From the NCBI GenBank assembly GCA_016841365.1, contig JAENZI010000002.1:1-64000 (forward strand): DNA of 64,000 bases. Reading direction: 5' to 3'. Position 1 is the first letter of the stretch. Each line of letters starts with the position of its first letter. Made by a program: the position numbers and the translations under genes. The notes beneath the pieces are model-generated. The model saw only the letters and a program-made list of their open reading frames with translations, was not told where the DNA came from and did not search any database. Below, piece by piece: positions 30,849 through 40,084 of this stretch. Source of the stretch: Anaerolineaceae bacterium (lineage in GTDB: Bacteria > Chloroflexota > Anaerolineae > Anaerolineales > Anaerolineaceae).

Positions 30849-31097
30849 TTATACAACGATCATCCCGCCTGGTCCCTGCCTGCGTCTGAAAGTTGGCAGG
30901 TTGTCATCAGTTTGTTCTGCTTTGGCTTCTGAGAGGATCTGATCAACGATATTGATCTCCTCCCGGGCGGCTTTAAACGATTCGAGCTCTTCCAAACGGT
31001 TGATCAAGGAGCGATATTCTTGCATGCTAAGGATAACGCCAATCTTCTTGCCGTCCTTATCCACCAGATATTTTTCGTTGAGTGAGTTGTTATTCAT
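30849..31097 (-). CDS. Phd/YefM-like antitoxin domain protein without toxin
   Basis: An 82-residue protein whose N-terminal half (KYLVDKDGKKIGVILSMQEYRSLINRLEELE) fits the Phd/YefM antitoxin fold, which binds DNA and, through its C-terminus, a RelE or Doc toxin. The C-terminal half here is Gln/Arg/Gly-rich (RRRQGPGGMIVV), not a typical toxin-wrapping helix. No toxin gene lies on either side: an aldo/keto reductase follows 24 bases downstream and about 2 kb upstream is occupied by fhs. It may be an orphan antitoxin or a repurposed regulator. Confidence 0.7.
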   Translation of the reverse strand: MNNNSLNEKYLVDKDGKKIGVILSMQEYRSLINRLEELESFKAAREEINIVDQILSEAKAEQTDDNLPTFRRRQGPGGMIVV

Positions 31098-31229
31098 ATG
31101 TCTGACCCGATCTAATTCATTATCGGTTGACGATAGTGTAATTTGTTTATTTTGACGAACCTGTTCTCTTCAATTTTACTTCATTTCTGATGTCCAACCT
31201 TTTATTTTCTGATAACCTGTCCAAAATAG

Positions 31230-31259
31230 AAAAAGCCCCGGTCAAACTTGACCGGGGCT
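31230..31259 (-). terminator. Rho-independent terminator of fhs
   Basis: AGCCCCGGTCA and TGACCGGGGCT form a GC-rich 11-bp stem with a T run on the minus strand, 14 bases past the fhs stop. Confidence 0.92.
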
Positions 31260-31272
31260 GATATGTAAGATT

Positions 31273-33189
31273 TTATGAGAGGCCTAAAATGCGGCCTGTA
31301 TCCAATTCGATATCGATATCATAATAAGCGGGGCGGGTTGGCAGTCCGGGCATCAGGCGGATTGGGCCGGCGATTGGATAGAGAAAGCCTGCGCCAATGG
31401 ACGCATTAATCGAGCGGATGGGAACTCGGAATCCTTTCGGGCGTCCCTTTAGGGAGGCATCGTGGCTCAGGCTGAGGTGTGTTTTCGCCATACAAATCGG
31501 CAGGTTGTCAAACCCCAGCCGGTTATATTCCTCAATTTGTGCTTCAGCTTCAGGTGAAAAATCTACCCCATCTGCGCCGTAGATTTCTTTGGCAATGGTC
31601 TCGATTTTTTGCTTAATGGGCATCTCTAACGGATAAAGGAATTTAAAGTTTGATCCCTGTTCAGCAGCATCAATAACCGCCTTGCCCAGTTCAACGGCAC
31701 CTTCACCGCCTTCTTCCCAGTGATTGGTGACCACGGCATGTGAGATATGGCCGCTCTGACTGCAAACTGATTTGACAAGTTCGAGTTCGGCATCTGAATC
31801 TGTGTGGAATCGGTTGATCGCCAAAACGACGGGCACACCGAATTTGTTGGCGTTATCACAATGGGCTTTCAGGTTTTCCATCCCCTTCCGCACCAGGTCC
31901 AGGTTCTCAGTTTCATATTCGGGCGCTAAAGGCGATCCGGCAGAAACTTTCGGCCCGCCGCCGTGCATCTTGAGGGCACGGATGGTGGCGACCAGTACGA
32001 CCACATCCGGGATATTGCCGGAATAGCGGCACTTGATATCGAAGAATTTCTCCATACCCATATCGGAACCAAAGCCTGACTCTGTAATCACATAATCTGC
32101 CAGCTTGAGGGCGATCATGTCTGCCATCACCGAGCTGTTGCCGTGGGCGATGTTGGCAAAGGGGCCGGCGTGCACAAAAACGGGGGTACCTTCTAGTGTT
32201 TGCATCAGGGTGGGTTTGATGGTGTCCTTCATCAGGACTGTTGCTGCACCAGCCACGCCGACATCCTCAACGGTGACGGGGTTGCCCTCCATATCCAGTG
32301 CCAGTACGATGCGCCCGATGCGCTCGCGCATATCCTCCAGGCTGGTAGAAAGGGCTAATACAGCCATCAACTCACTGGCAACGGAGATATAGAAGCTTGT
32401 CTTCAGGTTAAAGTCTTTTTCTGTAGCACCTTGCCCGACGGTGATCTCCCGCAAGAGGCGGTCGTTGGTGTCAGTTGCCCTGCGCCAGGTGAGGGTCTTT
32501 CGGTCAACGTTCAGCAGCGCAAACCGCTTACGTTCATCTTCGGTCAATTCGCTGGGGTCGGTCTTATCGATCCCCAGGTTTTTCAGGCGGCCTTGCATCG
32601 CAATCCCGAAGGTGCGTTTGCCGTCCTCATCAGGCGGGCATAAGCGGTCGAAAAGTGCTTCTGGGCTTTGATAGGATTCATGATACATCCGGGTTTCAAT
32701 GGCAGCCGCGATCAGGTTGTTTGCAGCCGTAATGGCGTGGATATCTCCGGTAAGATGGAGGTTGAATTCTTCCATGGGGATGACCTGGCTGTAGCCCCCG
32801 CCTGCTGCGCCGCCTTTGATCCCGAAGGTCGGGCCCTGGCTGGGCTGCCGGATGGCGGTGATCACGCGTTTACCCAGGTGGGCTCCCATTGCCTGGCTGA
32901 GGCCGACGGTTGTGGTTGTTTTGCCCTCGCCGAGGGGGGTCGGCGTGATGGCGGTCACATCCACATATTTGCCGTCGGGAACATCTGCAAGGCGCTCTAA
33001 AACTTTAGGGCTGACCTTGGCGATAAACTTCCCGTAAGGGTCATATTCGTCTTCGAGAAGCCCTAATTCTTCAGCAACCTGTTTAATTGGTTTCAGGGTT
33101 GCCGATTGGGCGATATCAATGTCGGAGGGGACAGGGGATTTTCTTGTAAGTTTGGTGGGTTTGATAGGGGTGTTGGGTTTCTCAGCCAT
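31273..33189 (-). CDS. fhs: Formate-tetrahydrofolate ligase
   Basis: Catalyses ATP-dependent formation of 10-formyl-THF from formate, feeding purine synthesis and the methyl branch of the Wood-Ljungdahl or glycine pathways. The 638 residues exceed the usual bacterial length (about 557); extra sequence includes an N-terminal Pro/Lys/Thr-rich tail of about 30 residues and internal segments, giving a length similar to the synthetase domain of eukaryotic C1-THF synthase. The ATP motif [13 protein letters not shown] is at 82-94, and [16 protein letters not shown] and [11 protein letters not shown] are conserved. AAAGGA precedes the ATG. No THF riboswitch was recognised upstream. Confidence 0.97.
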   Translation of the reverse strand: MAEKPNTPIKPTKLTRKSPVPSDIDIAQSATLKPIKQVAEELGLLEDEYDPYGKFIAKVSPKVLERLADVPDGKYVDVTAITPTPLGEGKTTTTVGLSQAMGAHLGKRVITAIRQPSQGPTFGIKGGAAGGGYSQVIPMEEFNLHLTGDIHAITAANNLIAAAIETRMYHESYQSPEALFDRLCPPDEDGKRTFGIAMQGRLKNLGIDKTDPSELTEDERKRFALLNVDRKTLTWRRATDTNDRLLREITVGQGATEKDFNLKTSFYISVASELMAVLALSTSLEDMRERIGRIVLALDMEGNPVTVEDVGVAGAATVLMKDTIKPTLMQTLEGTPVFVHAGPFANIAHGNSSVMADMIALKLADYVITESGFGSDMGMEKFFDIKCRYSGNIPDVVVLVATIRALKMHGGGPKVSAGSPLAPEYETENLDLVRKGMENLKAHCDNANKFGVPVVLAINRFHTDSDAELELVKSVCSQSGHISHAVVTNHWEEGGEGAVELGKAVIDAAEQGSNFKFLYPLEMPIKQKIETIAKEIYGADGVDFSPEAEAQIEEYNRLGFDNLPICMAKTHLSLSHDASLKGRPKGFRVPIRSINASIGAGFLYPIAGPIRLMPGLPTRPAYYDIDIELDTGRILGLS

Positions 33190-33385
33190 TCAGTCAAAGT
33201 CCTTTCATGGTAGCAATTTTGATTACGTTTTAAATACTTATTTGCCAAATACACCTTTTGGCTCATGCTAATTATCCTTACAATAATCGATAAAATCAAG
33301 GAGATGATGAATCTCTGCATTTCTCACCAGACAAATTGCCTCAAGATGACGTTTTTTAACCTTGATTTCGTCTGATGGGCAAATC

Positions 33386-33413
33386 TTGTCCAGATTTGGG
33401 GATGCAATATAAT
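33386..33413 (+). promoter_or_regulatory. Promoter for the LppM-like lipoprotein gene
   Basis: TTGTCC (33386-33391) and perfect TATAAT (33408-33413) are separated by 16 bases; the ATG follows 39 bases later. Confidence 0.6.
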
Positions 33414-33452
33414 GAAGGTGGCATCATCAAGCATGGATGGGAATGATTACGA

Positions 33453-34202
33453 ATGAAACGAATTTCAATAAAGATTTTGCTCCTCGCTGCGGTGAGCCTG
33501 GTATTCCTGAGTGGTTGTGTCAGCATGGTGCAGGAGGTCATTGTCCATGAGGATGGTTCTGGAGCGCTGCGTTTTGCAGTGGGTGTTGAAACCGCGTCAT
33601 ACGAACAATTTACCGAGGTAATCCCTGAGGAATTGACTTTGGAAAGCCTGCTGGCTAACACCATGCTCGATGAAGGGGTCGTGGATGTTCAGCGGGAGGC
33701 GTATGAATCCGAGGGGCGAAAATGGGAAGCGGTGCAGATAGAGGTTGGGGATGTAGCGGACTTTCTCTCTGAAGGCAGGTCTGTAGGACCACTGGTGATG
33801 ACGATCGATGCGGATGAGGATGGAAGTTATTCCTTTATGCAAACTCTCGATCTGGAAGAATTTACCTTCAGGGTCCCGGGCATTTATCTGATGGATGTAG
33901 GTGATGCGGAATATACTTTGCGGCTGGTTACTCCCCAAATCGTACAAAGCAATGGGGTTCACGAGGCAGTCGGCACCAGCGTCTGGGAAAATAAATTACG
34001 CACGTTGATCCAGAGCGAGGATGACCTTTTTATGCAAGCAGATTATGTGCTGGAGCCTTATGAGGGCCTGTTTATACCCTGGGACACCTTTTATTCTTAT
34101 GTGGTGATCGGGTTTTTGGCGGTCGGGGCAATCAGTATCCTGGTGGTGATCATTGTAAACACGCGACGCAAGGCTGAAGAGGATGGAAAGATCCAGTTTT
34201 GA
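33453..34202 (+). CDS. LppM/DUF3153-like lipoprotein with C-terminal helix
   Basis: A 249-residue exported protein. The N-terminal signal ends in a lipobox (LSGC, Cys22). The following VSMVQEVIVHEDGSGALRFAVGV segment resembles the start of LppM/DUF3153-type domains, which include a mycobacterial lipoprotein linked to phagocytosis; function here is unknown. One transmembrane helix (about 212-236) and a short basic tail (NTRRKAEEDGK) end the protein, so it would be tethered at both ends. The small acidic membrane protein gene follows closely and is likely cotranscribed. Confidence 0.75.
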   Translation: MKRISIKILLLAAVSLVFLSGCVSMVQEVIVHEDGSGALRFAVGVETASYEQFTEVIPEELTLESLLANTMLDEGVVDVQREAYESEGRKWEAVQIEVGDVADFLSEGRSVGPLVMTIDADEDGSYSFMQTLDLEEFTFRVPGIYLMDVGDAEYTLRLVTPQIVQSNGVHEAVGTSVWENKLRTLIQSEDDLFMQADYVLEPYEGLFIPWDTFYSYVVIGFLAVGAISILVVIIVNTRRKAEEDGKIQF

Positions 34203-34243
34203 GCTGAAACAAATTTTATTTGGGGGATTCGGGAGGAAAGCGT

Positions 34244-34528
34244 ATGTGGGATTTTGATGAATTCGATGATCCTGACGATTTTGAGAGCCCTGACAATTTT
34301 GACGAGCAGGATCTCTATGATATGGAGGATGAGCTTCAGCTTGAAGAAGACATACTCCTTGCAGAAGAATATGAGGCGTGGCTTCTGACCCAACTGGGGC
34401 ATGAAGAATATATGCGCCGAAAGCGGTTAGAAGAGGAGCAATTCAAGGCAAAACAGAAAGAAGGCTGTCTGATTGGTACATTAGTTGTATTACTTTTTTT
34501 GATCATCATTATATTATTCATTGGTTGA
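34244..34528 (+). CDS. Small tail-anchored acidic protein
   Basis: A 94-residue protein from the ATG at 34244, which has GGGAGG seven bases upstream (a TTG at 34220 is also in frame but unsupported). The first 50 residues are extremely acidic (repeated Asp/Glu with Phe/Tyr: DEFDDPDDF, DEQDLYDMEDE), the middle is a charged helix (EEYMRRKRLEEEQFKAKQKEG), and the end is a single transmembrane helix (TLVVLLFLIIIILFIG). It should be tail-anchored with an acidic cytoplasmic head. I do not recognise a family. It sits at the edge of the AT-rich insert. Confidence 0.65.
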   Translation: MWDFDEFDDPDDFESPDNFDEQDLYDMEDELQLEEDILLAEEYEAWLLTQLGHEEYMRRKRLEEEQFKAKQKEGCLIGTLVVLLFLIIIILFIG

Positions 34529-34657
34529 CCTTGTAAAATTATTCGAGAAAAATTTTCTAATTTCAACTTATATAAAAATGGTAGAGTTAATTAGGATATA
34601 ATTTATAATGAATTGAAATAGACTATGTGTTTTTTTAAGGTAGTGGGAGTAAACTAA

Positions 34658-35680
34658 ATGAAAATAAAGAGTCCCTTAGCGAATTTTACTGAATTGTTGT
34701 CAGAGGTTAACAACTCGTCGAAATTATATTCATCGACTTTACGAGCTAATGAGGCCTCGACGAGAGCAGTGTTGGTTGACCCGTTGATTAGGGCATTAGG
34801 TTGGGACACCGGAAACCCAGCTATGGTTGAGATCGAAAAAACATTTTTTCAAGCAAGAGTAGATTACGCTTTATATGATTCAAATGGTGATGTTAAAGTA
34901 ATTATTGAAGCAAAGAAATTTGGAGAGAATCTAAATAATCAGAATATTTTGCTTTCTTTGGTCAACTATGCATTTACTTCTGAAGTTAAAGATATATTTT
35001 TAACAGATGGTGTAATTTGGCACCATTTTTCTAGTTTTGAACCTGGTAAATTAGCTCCGAGTAAAATTTTAGATCTTGAAAACGATGAATTAGTTGAAGT
35101 TGCAGCATACCTCGTTCAACGCTTAGATGCCGCAAGATATTGGCCTGACAATAAGGATGTGGATGAGTTATCTTTAAAAGTAAATCAAATTCAAAGTACA
35201 GTTGCTAATTTACAAAAAGAATTGAGTGAATCAAAAAATAAAATATTACAGATTCCGGTTCCTGAACCTAAACAAGTAAATAGAATAAATCAACCAAATA
35301 TCCAGAATGATGATTTTAAAAACATTGAGGAAATTGGGAACGCAAGGAACACCAAGCCTTCAAAATTACGTCTTCCTAATAATACGATAATCTCGTTAAA
35401 CTCATGGTCTGAAGTGCTGCGAGAATGTGTAAAGTTTACACTTGAACATAATTCAAATATCGAAATTCCATTGTCGGATAAAGCAGGCAGAAAGGTCAAT
35501 TTATTGGATTTGAACCCACCACAAAAGAGTGTGTCTTATGTTGAATTAGAGTATTATGGTAGACAAATTTATCTATATGAAAATTATGATTCAAATAATT
35601 GTATTTCCAATGCTATTTATATATTAAGAAAAGTTCCAAGGCAACATATGCAAAATGATGTTGCTGTAATTTATAGGTAG
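34658..35680 (+). CDS. Restriction endonuclease-like protein with HsdR-N/type IV-type nuclease domain
   Basis: A 340-residue protein. The N-terminal 150 residues match the HsdR_N-type PD-(D/E)XK nuclease domain: a helix with NEASTRAVLVDPLIRALGWD, then Asp69 (RVDYAL) and Glu84-x-Lys86 (IIEAKKF), the catalytic pattern. A coiled coil follows (about 165-200), then a linker and an unassigned C-terminal domain (about 235-340) rich in beta-like segments. No helicase, methylase or specificity gene is adjacent, so this is not a complete type I system; relatives are often labelled predicted type IV restriction endonucleases. The DNA and codon use are visibly AT-rich compared with both neighbours, pointing to horizontal acquisition. 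Confidence 0.85.
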   Translation: MKIKSPLANFTELLSEVNNSSKLYSSTLRANEASTRAVLVDPLIRALGWDTGNPAMVEIEKTFFQARVDYALYDSNGDVKVIIEAKKFGENLNNQNILLSLVNYAFTSEVKDIFLTDGVIWHHFSSFEPGKLAPSKILDLENDELVEVAAYLVQRLDAARYWPDNKDVDELSLKVNQIQSTVANLQKELSESKNKILQIPVPEPKQVNRINQPNIQNDDFKNIEEIGNARNTKPSKLRLPNNTIISLNSWSEVLRECVKFTLEHNSNIEIPLSDKAGRKVNLLDLNPPQKSVSYVELEYYGRQIYLYENYDSNNCISNAIYILRKVPRQHMQNDVAVIYR

Positions 35681-35850
35681 GGAAAATCAATCAATATCTT
35701 CGCGTTGGAAATAATAGGAAATTCATTTTTTTATTCATAAAAGAATTTGATTTTTCTTGTTTTATAGATGGGATATTAGGATTATTAAAATATCCACTCT
35801 CTTCCCATTTGTGCTAAACTTAAAGGTCAGCCTGCGCACAAGCGCATACC

Positions 35851-35873
35851 CCTCAAACCCGTTTTGAGGACTT
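35851..35873 (+). terminator. Candidate terminator hairpin upstream of pth
   Basis: CCTCAAA and TTTGAGG form a short stem around ACCCG-type loop, followed by ACTTTT. It lies between the restriction-like gene and pth in a 264-base spacer otherwise without recognisable genes. Confidence 0.35.
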
Positions 35874-35959
35874 TTGGCGCGTCATCGATTTGCTAAGTGT
35901 GAGGTTGTTGTTAACAGTTTTTTAGGCCCGAAAAGTAGACTGAGATGTGCTTTAAGAAG

Positions 35960-36565
35960 ATGATGAATAAGAAAAATGAAAATGCGCCCTTTTTAATCGC
36001 CGGCCTGGGCAACCCGGGGCCGGAATACCGCTATAACCGCCACAATGTCGGGTTTATGGTGGTGGACTCACTGGCAGAGAAAGCTGCAATCGCACTACGC
36101 CGGGTGGAGTTCCGCGCGCTGGTGGGCAAAGGCTCGCTGGATGGCGAACGTCTGATCCTCGCCAAGCCTCAGACCTATATGAACCTTTCTGGTCAGGCTG
36201 TGGTGCCACTCATGCGATTTTACAAGATACCGGTTGAGAACCTGTTGGTGATACATGATGACCTGGACCTGCCCTTTGGTACGCTGCGATTGCGTCCATC
36301 TGGGGGAACGGGCGGCCAGAAGGGGATGGAGTCGATTGTAGAAAAACTCGGTACGCGTGATTTTGCCCGCTTGCGGGTCGGCATCGGGCGTCCACCCGGG
36401 CGGATGGACCCGGCAGATTATGTTTTGCATGATTTCGATCCGGATCAGGAAGCGTTGCTGCCTGTGATCCGACAGAATGCGGTGGATGCCATTCGCAAGT
36501 TCATTAATGACGGCATCGAAAAAGCGATGACCGAGTTCAACGGCAGTGTGGTTGATGAGGATTAA
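35960..36565 (+). CDS. pth: Peptidyl-tRNA hydrolase
   Basis: Cleaves peptidyl-tRNA released from stalled ribosomes. The fold signature is complete: LIAGLGNPGPEYRYNRHNVGF with catalytic His in RHNVGF, PQTYMNLSG, and DDLDLPFGTLRLRPSGGTGGQKGM carrying the catalytic Asp and the tRNA-binding Gly-rich loop. Three in-frame ATG codons (35945, 35960, 35963) compete; 35960 is preferred because AAGAAG precedes it, but this is weak. Its TAA stop shares a base with the ATG of mfd, so the two genes are coupled, as pth-mfd neighbours are in Firmicutes. Confidence 0.93.
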   Translation: MMNKKNENAPFLIAGLGNPGPEYRYNRHNVGFMVVDSLAEKAAIALRRVEFRALVGKGSLDGERLILAKPQTYMNLSGQAVVPLMRFYKIPVENLLVIHDDLDLPFGTLRLRPSGGTGGQKGMESIVEKLGTRDFARLRVGIGRPPGRMDPADYVLHDFDPDQEALLPVIRQNAVDAIRKFINDGIEKAMTEFNGSVVDED

Positions 36566-39500
36566 TGTCGTTACTGGATAAGATCGCAGCGCTCCCCGCT
36601 TATCAGGAATTATTATCACGCATCAGGCTTGGGGCTAATACGGTTGATACGGCTTCCGGCCTGGGCTTGCCGCGCAGCGCACGCCTTCCGCTGGTGGCGC
36701 GCCTGCAGCAAGATTTGGGTCGTCCCGTTTTGCTGCTCTCAAACCGCGCAGACCGGGCACTGGCGCTGCACGAAGAATTGCAATTCTGGCTCAAAGACCA
36801 GCAGGTACATTACTTCCCCGAGCCGAACCCCTTATTTTACGAAAAAGCAGCCTGGGGGGCTGGCACACGCCGTGACCGCCTGCAGGTGTTGACCTTGCTG
36901 GCACAGATGCTTGTGCCGGGCGTGCCTGACCCTGAAACGCCGCCAGTGATTGTGGCGCCAGTCAGGGCAGTTATGACGCGCACGCTGCCCCGGCGTGATT
37001 ACCTTAAGCACACCCGCACACTGCACTTGGGCGAGCGTGTTACGCCTGACGAGTTGACCCGCAGTTGGGTGGATATCGGCTATGAGTATGCCAATATCGT
37101 AGTGCAATCGGGCCAGTTTTCGCGGCGCGGCGGCATCTTGGACATTTGGGCGCCGAGTGAGTCTAGCCCGGTGCGCATCGAGTTCTTTGGCGATGAAATT
37201 GATACCATGCGCATCTTTGATCCGGCATCACAGCGCACGGTTGAAAGAGTCGATTCGCTGACCATCACGCCCACGCGTGAAGTTTTGCCAATAGCCGCAG
37301 AGAAGGCAGGGGTTTCGCTGAAGGATCTGAAGGAGTTCCAGATCCCGCTTGCCCACCCGCTGGCTGGCAGCATGCTCGATTTTCTGCCGGAGGATGCCCT
37401 GATCGTTTTGGATGGGGGCGAGTTTCTTTCAGCGGCGGTGATGGATGTTGAAGAGGAAAGCCTTGCCCGCCGTGAAGAAGCTGTGGCAAGCGGTGAGATC
37501 CCGGAGGATTTCCCGGTGCCTTATCTGACCTGGTCAGAATTGGAGGACCGCTTCGGAAAGCGTGCGGTGGTTGAGCTGGGATATACCCATGCTGCTGAAC
37601 ACCGTCCTTTAGCGGATGCTTTCCAACCCGGCCCGCATTTTGCCGGTAAACTGCGGGACTTCATTGATTACTTACAGGATTTAGAACAGGCGAATCGGCA
37701 GTGGATGATCGTTTCCCGCCAGTCCCAGCGCTTGAAGGACCTCTGGCAGGAGCAGCTTGTTGGTGAAGACTCTCAACAGGGTGATGGGCTTGGTGACCAG
37801 TTTATCTCGGGGACGCTTGCCGGTGGCTGGATCCTGACACAGCCCGACGGCGGGCAAGTCCATCTGCTGACCGATGGGGAGATATTTGGCTGGTCCCGTC
37901 CACAACCGCGCCGGCGATACCGTCCCACCGCCGAAGCGCCAGAATCGGTGTATGCCGATCTGGAACCCGGCGATTGGGTGGTGCACGTTGATCACGGCAT
38001 CGGGAAATTCGTCGGCCTGGTGCAGCGTACTCAGGGTGACATCCAGCAGGAATACCTGTGTGTCGAATACGCTGAGCAAGATCAGTTGTTTGTGCCGATT
38101 CATCACGCCGACCGGCTGACGCGTTATGTGGGGGCGGATGGGCATTTGCCGTCAATTTCGCGTTTGGGTGGCAACACCTGGCAGGCCACAAAGCAGAAGG
38201 TGCGCGAAGCTGTGCAGGAGATTGCGGGTGAATTGCTGGAACTCTATACTCAGCGGCAGGTGGCGGAAGGTTATGCCTTCAGTTCCGATACGCCTTGGCA
38301 GCGCGAGCTGGAAGCCAGCTTCCCGTATATCGAAACAGAAGATCAGCTCCAGGCACTGCAAGAGATCAAGGCCGATATGGAAGCGCCGCGCCCGATGGAT
38401 CGCCTGTTGTGCGGTGATGTGGGTTATGGTAAGACCGAAGTGACCTTGCGCGCTGCCTTCAAAGCGGTGATGGATGGCAAACAGGTGGCGGTGCTGGTAC
38501 CAACCACGGTGTTAGCGCAGCAGCATTATGACACCTTCCGCTCACGCTTGGCGACCTTCCCGGTGGAGGTAGAAATGCTCTCCCGCTTCCGCACCCAGCG
38601 GCAGCAATCGCGCATTATCAAAGATCTGCGCAATGGCAAAGTGGATATTATCATCGGCACACACCGCTTGCTTTCTCAGGATGTAACCTTCAAAGATTTG
38701 GGATTGGTAGTCATCGATGAGGAGCAGCGTTTTGGTGTGGCGCACAAAGAGCATCTTAAAAAGCTGCGTACTTCTGTGGATGTGCTGACCCTGACAGCCA
38801 CCCCGATCCCCCGCACGCTTTACATGGCGTTGACGGGCGTGCGTGATATCTCAACGATCAACTCGCCGCCGGAGGAAAGGCTGCCGATTGTGACTCACAT
38901 TGGCCCATACGACACGAAAATCGTCCGGCAGGCCGTGATCCGCGAACTGGAACGCGGCGGGCAGGTGTTCTTTGTTCACAACCGGGTGCAGACCATTCAA
39001 TCCATGCGGCAACACCTTGAAAAGCTCGTGCCGGAAGCGAAGATTGGTGTCGCCCACGGCCAGATGGATGAAGACCAACTGGCGGAGATGATGCACCGCT
39101 TTACCAACGCTGAAATCGACATCCTGTTGAGCACATCCATCATCGAATCGGGGCTCGATATCCCCAATGCGAACACACTGATCGTAGACCGCGCGGACAC
39201 ATTTGGCTTGGCGCAGCTTTACCAGTTGCGCGGGCGGGTGGGGCGCGGTGCGCAACGCGCGTATGCCTATTTGTTCCGGCACCGGGTAAAAGCCCCCACA
39301 CCAGAAGGGCAGGAGCGGCTGGAGGTTTTGGCTGAGAATACGGAATTGGGTTCAGGATATGCCATCGCCATGCGAGACCTGGAGATGCGCGGGGCTGGCG
39401 AAATGCTGGGCACGCGTCAGTCAGGCTATATTGCATCGGTCGGGTTCCACCTTTACACCCGTCTGCTGGCGCAATCCGTCAAGCAGTTCAGAATGGCGAT

Positions 39501-39987
39501 GGGCGTTTCTGAGCCTGAGGAGGCTTCAATCCTGGATGCCTCATTAAACATCCCGACCTCGGTCAATTTGCCGTTATCAATTGGCATTCCTTCCTCTTAC
39601 ATATCTGACCAATCGCTCCGGCTCAAGCTTTACCGGCGGTTGGCGGATATCAAAGATGAAGCATCGTTGGCTTCGATCGAGATGGAATTTGAGGACCGGT
39701 TTGGTCCGTTGCCAGAGCAGGTGCAAAACCTGGTCTTTCAAATCAAGGTTAAACTGATGGCAGCGCTGGCTGGTTTGGCATCCGTCGGGTTTGAGGGCAG
39801 GCAGCTTGTCCTGCACTATCCCCCGCTGCCTGAGGGCATCGGCTCGCGCAACCTGCCTGAGTTGGGCAAGGGCATCATCGCCGGGAAGAATGCCTATCGG
39901 ATTTACTTCACGAACCCGGAAGAAGAACCCTGGCAGCGAATGCTGGTCAGCGTGCTTAACAAGATTCGTCAGGCGACCAGGCATTAG
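36565..39987 (+). CDS. mfd: Transcription-repair coupling factor Mfd
   Basis: Removes RNA polymerase stalled at DNA lesions and recruits UvrA for nucleotide-excision repair. 1140 residues, normal for the family. Order: N-terminal UvrB-like module, CarD/RID RNA-polymerase-interaction domain beginning near 466 ([20 protein letters not shown]), helicase with Walker A GDVGYGKT near 616 and DEEQ box near 717 ([12 protein letters not shown]), motif [11 protein letters not shown], and the C-terminal TRCF domain that binds UvrA. The ATG overlaps the pth stop by one base. The gene is intact. The next gene starts 98 bases later. Confidence 0.97.
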   Translation: MSLLDKIAALPAYQELLSRIRLGANTVDTASGLGLPRSARLPLVARLQQDLGRPVLLLSNRADRALALHEELQFWLKDQQVHYFPEPNPLFYEKAAWGAGTRRDRLQVLTLLAQMLVPGVPDPETPPVIVAPVRAVMTRTLPRRDYLKHTRTLHLGERVTPDELTRSWVDIGYEYANIVVQSGQFSRRGGILDIWAPSESSPVRIEFFGDEIDTMRIFDPASQRTVERVDSLTITPTREVLPIAAEKAGVSLKDLKEFQIPLAHPLAGSMLDFLPEDALIVLDGGEFLSAAVMDVEEESLARREEAVASGEIPEDFPVPYLTWSELEDRFGKRAVVELGYTHAAEHRPLADAFQPGPHFAGKLRDFIDYLQDLEQANRQWMIVSRQSQRLKDLWQEQLVGEDSQQGDGLGDQFISGTLAGGWILTQPDGGQVHLLTDGEIFGWSRPQPRRRYRPTAEAPESVYADLEPGDWVVHVDHGIGKFVGLVQRTQGDIQQEYLCVEYAEQDQLFVPIHHADRLTRYVGADGHLPSISRLGGNTWQATKQKVREAVQEIAGELLELYTQRQVAEGYAFSSDTPWQRELEASFPYIETEDQLQALQEIKADMEAPRPMDRLLCGDVGYGKTEVTLRAAFKAVMDGKQVAVLVPTTVLAQQHYDTFRSRLATFPVEVEMLSRFRTQRQQSRIIKDLRNGKVDIIIGTHRLLSQDVTFKDLGLVVIDEEQRFGVAHKEHLKKLRTSVDVLTLTATPIPRTLYMALTGVRDISTINSPPEERLPIVTHIGPYDTKIVRQAVIRELERGGQVFFVHNRVQTIQSMRQHLEKLVPEAKIGVAHGQMDEDQLAEMMHRFTNAEIDILLSTSIIESGLDIPNANTLIVDRADTFGLAQLYQLRGRVGRGAQRAYAYLFRHRVKAPTPEGQERLEVLAENTELGSGYAIAMRDLEMRGAGEMLGTRQSGYIASVGFHLYTRLLAQSVKQFRMAMGVSEPEEASILDASLNIPTSVNLPLSIGIPSSYISDQSLRLKLYRRLADIKDEASLASIEMEFEDRFGPLPEQVQNLVFQIKVKLMAALAGLASVGFEGRQLVLHYPPLPEGIGSRNLPELGKGIIAGKNAYRIYFTNPEEEPWQRMLVSVLNKIRQATRH

Positions 39988-40084
39988 CAGTGCTTGCGAA
40001 ATTTTCCCTGTATGTTATACTGCAAAAACACGCAAAGACGTATTTGATGTCTTTTTTTGGTCCACTTTTGTGAAATTCTGAGTT

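Noticed and set aside
33190-33452. Tetrahydrofolate riboswitch upstream of fhs
   Set aside because: No conserved riboswitch core or helices were recognised in the fhs leader.
34658-35680. Complete type I restriction system
   Set aside because: Only a nuclease-domain protein is present; no helicase, methylase or specificity gene in the flanks.
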